NCBI GenBank assembly: GCA_036501825.1 | Contig: DASXZP010000032.1 | Location: 248,001-312,000, forward strand | Length of the DNA: 64,000 bases | Direction of reading: 5' to 3' | From: JAFECT01 sp036501825 | GTDB taxonomy: Bacteria; Pseudomonadota; Alphaproteobacteria; Caulobacterales; Caulobacteraceae | Part shown: in pieces, positions 22,901 to 28,900 of the stretch | Position numbering within the stretch: the stretch's first letter is position 1 | How the letters are laid out: the number at the start of each line of letters is the position of its first letter | Translations under genes and position numbers: made by a program | Notes under the pieces: model-generated | The model's database searches: none | The model's input: only the letters and a program-made list of their open reading frames with translations | What the model was told of the DNA's origin: nothing

Positions 22901-25900
22901 CAGGCCGTGCGAGCTGTCGCCATAGGTGGTGATGTCGCCCTGCACCGTGCCGCTGACGTTGCCCGAGTGGCCGCCGTCGCCGCCGAAGCCGCCGATACCA
23001 ATGCCGATCGTGCCGGCGCCCGTGGTGTTCGACAGGCTGATCGCCACGTCGCCGGTGACGTTGAAGCCGCCGTCGCCGCCGCCGCCGCCCAGACTCTGGA
23101 TCGTGACGCCGAACGAATTGTTTCCTTCCGTGCCCACGTCGCCGGTGATCACGCCATAAACGTTGCCGGCGTTACCGCCGCCGCCGCCAAAGCCGCCGAG
23201 GCCCACGCCGATGTCGCCGGCGCCGCCACTCGAGCCTGAAATGCTGCCGGTCACGTTGAAGCCGCCGGCGCCGCCGCCTCCCGCGGCGCTCTGAATCATC
23301 ACGCCGTGCGCGTCGTAGCCGAGGGTGGTCACGTTGCCGGTGATCGTGCCGGTAACGTTGCCGGAATTGCCGCCGTCGCCGCCAAAGCCGCCGACGCCGA
23401 TGCCGATGTTTCCCGCGCCGGACGTGTCGGACAGGCTGACGCCGACGTCGCCGCTGACGTTGAAGCCGCCGTTGCCGCCGCCGCCGCCGAGGCTCTGGAT
23501 AGACACGCCGAACGAGCCGGCGCCTTCGGTCAGCACATTGCCGGTCAGGGCGCCGGTCACGTTGCCCGAGTAGCCGCCATTACCGCCGAAGCCGCCCAGA
23601 CCCACGTCGATGTTTCCGGCGCCGCCGCCCGACGCCGCGATACCGGCCGTGACGTTGAATGCGCCGTCGCCGCCGCCGCCGCCGACGCTCTGCACCAACA
23701 GGCCGTGCGAATAGTCGCCATAGGTCGCGATGTTGCCGACCACCGTGCCGGTCACGTTGCCGGCGTGCCCGCCGTCGCCGCCGAAACCGCCGACGCCCAC
23801 GTCGATGTTGCCCGCTCCGCCGCTGTTCGAGAGCGTGACCGAAATGCCGGTCGCGACGTCGAAGCCGCCGGAGCCGCCGCCGCCGCCCATGCTCTGGAAG
23901 GTGACCGCCGACGCGTCGGCGCCGTTGGTCTGCACATTACCGGTGATGCCGGCGTAGACGTTTCCGCCCGAGCCGCCGCCGCCGCCGAAGCCGCCGACGC
24001 CCACGTCAATGTTGCCAGCCCCGTCGCTCGAGCCGGTGATGCCCGCAGCGACATTGAAGCCGCCCGAACCGCCGCCGCCGCCGACCGACTGCACCAGCAC
24101 GCCGAGCGAGCCCTTGCCTCCGGTATACACGTCGCCAGTGATGTAAGCGGTGACGACGCCGCCGTTCGAGGCCAGGCCGCCCGAACCGCCGACGCCGATG
24201 TCGATATTGCCCGAACCGGTCCCGGCGCCCGAGAGACCGCCCGTGAGGTTGAAGCCGCCCGATCCGCCGCCGCCGCCGATCGATTGCGCCACGATGCCGC
24301 GCGAATAGTCGCCGTGCGTGATCGCCGCGACCGTTTCGCCGTACAGGTCGACGCCGGTGACGTTCAGCGTGACGTCGCCGGCCGCGCCGCCGCCGCCGCC
24401 CGAACCGCCGACGCCGATGCCGATCGTGCCCGCGCCCGAGCCTGCGATGCCCGCGTCGCCCGTAACGTTGAAGGCGCCGTCGCCGCCGCCGCCGCCGATC
24501 GATTGCGCGAGGATCGCGTCGCTCTGCACGCCTGCGGTGTAAGTAACGCCCGAAACCGTGAGCGTGACGTTGCCGGCGTAGCCGCCCGTGCCGCCCGAAC
24601 CGCCGACGCCGATGCTGATGGAGCCCGCGGCCTCGGCCGAACCGGAGATGCCGCCGCTGACGTTGAAGCCGCCGTTACCGCCGCCGCCGCCGAGGCTCTG
24701 CGCGACAATGCCGTCGGACTGGTCGCCGAGCGTCGTGACGTTGCCGTCCACGGTCGCATAGACATTGCCGGCGTGACCGCCGCCGGCGCCTGACCCGCCG
24801 ATGCCGACGCTGACCGAACCTGCGACGCCGCCCGAGCCCGAGATGGAACCCGAAACCTCGAAGCCGCCGTTGCCGCCGCCGCCGCCGACGCTCTGCGCCA
24901 GGAAGCCGGTCGACTGGTCGCCGTGCGTCGTGATCGAAATCGAATAGGCGGTGACGTTGCCCGCGTTGCCGCCGCCGGCGCCCGCGCCGCCCAGGCCGAC
25001 GCTGACCGCGCCCGCGCCTTCGCCGGATCCAGAGAAATCGCCGGTGACGTTGAAGCCGCCCGAGCCGCCGCCGCCGCCGATCGACTGCACGACCACGCCG
25101 TCGGACTGATCGCCGTAGGTCACCACCACGCCGTAGACCTTTCCGGTGGCGTTGCCCGCGTTGCCTGCAGCCGCGCCGCCGCCGCCGAGGCCGATCGACA
25201 CCGCCGCCGAGCCGGCGCCGGCGCCGGAGATTCCGCCGGACACGTCGAAACCGCCATCGCCGCCGCCGCCGCCGACGCTCTGCGCCAGGAAGCCGGTGGA
25301 CTGGTTCCCATGCGTCGCGATCGACTGTGCGTAGCCGTAGACGTCGCCCGCCTGGCCGCCGCCGCCGCCCGACCCGCCGAGGCCGACGTTCAGAGCCACC
25401 GAACCGCCGCCCGATCCGGCAATGCCGCCCGAAACGTTGAAGCCCCCAGCGCCGCCGCCACCGCCGATCGACTGCACGACCACGCCGTCGGACTGATTGC
25501 CGTAGGTCACCACCGTACCGGTGACATTGCCGGTGACGTTGCCCGCATTGCCGCCGCCGCCGCCGTTCCCGCCGAGACCGATCGACAGCTGGCCGGCGAC
25601 CGCGCCCGCGCCGCTGATGCCGCTGGACACGTCGAAGCCGCCCGCGCCGCCGCCGCCGCCGACGCTCTGCGCGAGGAAGCCCGTGGATTGATCGCCGTGC
25701 GTGGTGATCGCGGTGGCGTAACCGTAGACGTTGCCCGCATTGCCGGCGCCGCCGCCCGTACCGCCGAGGCCGACGCTGACCGAGCCCGACGCGGCGCCCG
25801 AGAAGGAGAGGGAGCCCGAGACGTTGAAGCCGCCGTCGCCGCCGCCGCCGCCGATCGATTGCACGACCACGCCGTCGGACTGATTGCCGTAGGTGACGAC

Positions 25901-28900
25901 CCCGCCGTAGACCTTGCCGGTCACGTTGCCCGCATCGGCGCCGCCGCCGCCCGAGCCGCCGAGGCCGACCGACACCGATCCCGAAGTTCCGCCCGCGCCG
26001 GAGAGCGTGCCCGACACGTCGAAGCCGCCCGCGCCGCCGCCGCCGCCGACGCTCTGCGCCAGGAAGCCGGTGGAATGGTCGCCGTGCGTGCCGATCGCCT
26101 CCGCATAGGCGTAGACGTTCTTGGCATAACCCGCCGCGCCGCCCGAGCCGCCGAGGCCGACCGACACGGCGCCCGCGTCGAGGCCCGAACCGCTGAAACC
26201 GCCCGACACGTTGAAGCCGCCCGCGCCGCCGCCGCCGCCGATCGACTGCACCACCACGCCGTCGGAGAAGTCGCCGTAGGTGACCACCGTGCCGCTCACA
26301 TGGCCATGCACGTCGCCCGCGTGACCCGCGCCGCCGCCGGTGCCGCCGAGGCCCACGGACACGTCGCCTGCGCCGCCGCTCGAAGCGGCGATGCCGCCCG
26401 ATACGTCGAAGCCGCCCGCGCCGCCGCCGCCGCCGACGCTCTGCGCCAGAAAGCCATAGGAGAAGTCGCCGTGCGTGGTGATCGCTGCGCCGTAGCCGTA
26501 GACGTTGCCGCCCACGCCGCCGCCGCCGCCCGTGCCGCCGAGGCCGACGGTGACCGAGCCCGCAGCGCCGAGCGCGCCGGAAATGCCGCCGGTGATGTTG
26601 AAACCGCCCGCGCCGCCGCCGCCGCCGACCGACTGAATCACGATGCCGTCGGAGTGATCGCCGTAGGTGACCACCGTGTCGCTGACGTTGCCGATGACCT
26701 TGCCGCCGTAGCCGCCCGTGCCGCCCGATCCGCCAATGCCGACCGCGACGCTGCCGGATGTTCCGGCCGATGCGGTCATGCCGACGGACACGTTGAAGCC
26801 GCCCGAACCGCCGCCGCCGCCGACGGACTGGATCAGCGCGCCGTCGGCGTAATTGCCCTTGGTTTCGATCGAACCGGCGAAGACCGCGTCGACGTAGCCG
26901 CCGTGGCCGCCGCTGCCGCCCGTACCGCCGATGCCGATGTTCGCAGAGCCCGAGGCGGCGCCGCCGCCCGCGGCGGCCACCGAGATGTCGAAGCCGCCCG
27001 CGCCGCCGCCGCCGCCGACCGACTGGGCGAGCAGGCCGGTCGAGAAGTCGCCGCCCGTGTAGATCGAACCGCCGGAGTCGACGTGGACCGAGCCGCCGTA
27101 ACCGCCGCTGCCGCCCTTGCCGCCGACGCCGACCGAAATCGCGCCCGCCGCGACCGCGCCGCCCGCGACGGAGATCGACACCGCAAAGCCGCCCGTGCCG
27201 CCGCCGCCGCCGACCGACTGAATGTCGATGCCGTCGGAATAGGCCCCGGTGGTAACGATCGAGGCGTCGCCGGTGAGCGTGACGTTGCCGCCGTTGCCGC
27301 CGCTGCCGCCCTTGCCGCCGATCGCAACGCTGATGGACGCGCCGTAGCCGACCGTGCCCTGGGCCGCGAAACCGCCGTTGCCGCCGCCGCCGCCGATGGA
27401 TTGCTCGAAGATGCCGTCCGAACGATCGCCGCTGGTGCTGATGAGCGGGTTCACGCTCTCGGTCACGTTGCCGATGGTCACGTTGCCGGGCGTGAGGTTG
27501 ACGGTCACGTTGCCGCCGTTGCCGCCGCCGCCGCCGGCGCCGCCGATCGCCACGCCGGCGAAGGCGCTGAGCGAGGTCGCCGAGCCGCCGTTGCCGCCGC
27601 CGCCGCCGATCGCCTGCGCGAGGATGCCGTCGGAGTCGTTGCCCGTGGTTATGATCACGCCGCTGTCGGCGACAGTGACGTTGCCGGACTTGCCGCCCAC
27701 CGCGCCGTCGCCGCCGATCACCAGCAGCACGCCGCCGCCGTTGCCGCCATCGCCGCCGCCGCCGCCGATCGACTGCACCTCGATGCCCGCCGACATGTTC
27801 CCGCCGGTCGAGATCCGGCCGTCGTTCGTCACAACGACGTTGCCGCCCGTGCCTCCCGAGGTCGCGCCGCCGCCGATCGCGACCAAGCCGCCGGAGTCGC
27901 CGCCATGGCCGCCGCCGCCGCCGATCGATTGCGCCAGGATGCCGCGCGCCTGGTCGCCGTAGGTCGTGATCGAGCCCGCGTTGTAGACGCTCACCGTACC
28001 GGCGTTGCCGCCGGCGCCGCCGGTCGAGCCGAGCGCCACCAGGCCGCCGTTGGCGGAGCCGATGCCGCCGCCGCCGCCGATCGACTGCGCAACTACGCCG
28101 TCCGAGCCATAGCCGTGCGTGGTGACCGAGCCGCCCTCGTAGAGCTTGACGACAACGTTGCCGCCGGATCCTCCGGCCGAGCCGCTGCCGCCGAGCGTGA
28201 CCACGCCGCCCGAGGCGCCCGACGCGCCGCCGCCGCCGCCGACCGATTGTGCGAGCACGCCGATCGACTCATTGCCGTGCGTGACGATGTCGCCGCCGGA
28301 ATAGATGTACACCTTGCCCGCGTTGCCGCCGCCGGCGCCGGAGCTGCCGAGCGTTGCGATGCCGATGGATGCGCCGCCGCTGCCGCCGCCGCCGCCGACC
28401 GACTGGGCGAACAGGCCGTCGGACGCGTTGCCGTAGGTTTCGACGAAGGCGCCGCTGTCGACCACGATCTTGGCCTCGCCGCCGCTGCCGCCGCCGCCGC
28501 CGCTCGTGCCCAGGGTAACGAGGCCGCCGGAGTCGCCGCCGGCGCCGCCGCCGCCGCCGATCGATTCCGCGAACAGCGCGTGCGCGTAGTTGCCGTAGGT
28601 GATGGTGACGGAGTTTCCGCCCGCGATGATCTCGGCGAGGCCACCCGTGCCGCCGGCCGAACCACTGTCGCCCAGGGTAACGATGCCGATCCCCGTTCCG
28701 GCGTCGCCGCCGGAGCCGCCGATCGATTCCGCGATGATGCCGTAGGACGCGTTGCCGTGGGTGACGATCGTACCGTCCGTGCGCACGGTCACGGTCCCGC
28801 CGTTGCCGCCGTAGGTGCTGTCGCCGCCTTCGCCGACGATGCCGAAGCTGGCGCCGCCGCCGCCGGCGTAGCCGCCCAGGCTTTCGGCCAGGATGCCCGG

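Noticed and set aside
17323..24106. Regular repeats suggesting a CRISPR or satellite array
   Set aside because: The units are 387-399 bp, in one reading frame, and encode a continuous protein; there are no short repeats with unique spacers and no cas genes.
10067..28665. Several very long frames on the + strand opposite the giant gene (over 1,000 codons at 10067-13891, 20114-23239 and 24923-29233)
   Set aside because: They are Ala/Asp/Val/Arg-rich readings of the repetitive GC-rich antisense strand. Glycine and valine codons of the repeat read as non-stop codons there; no start signals, no domains, no non-repeat core.
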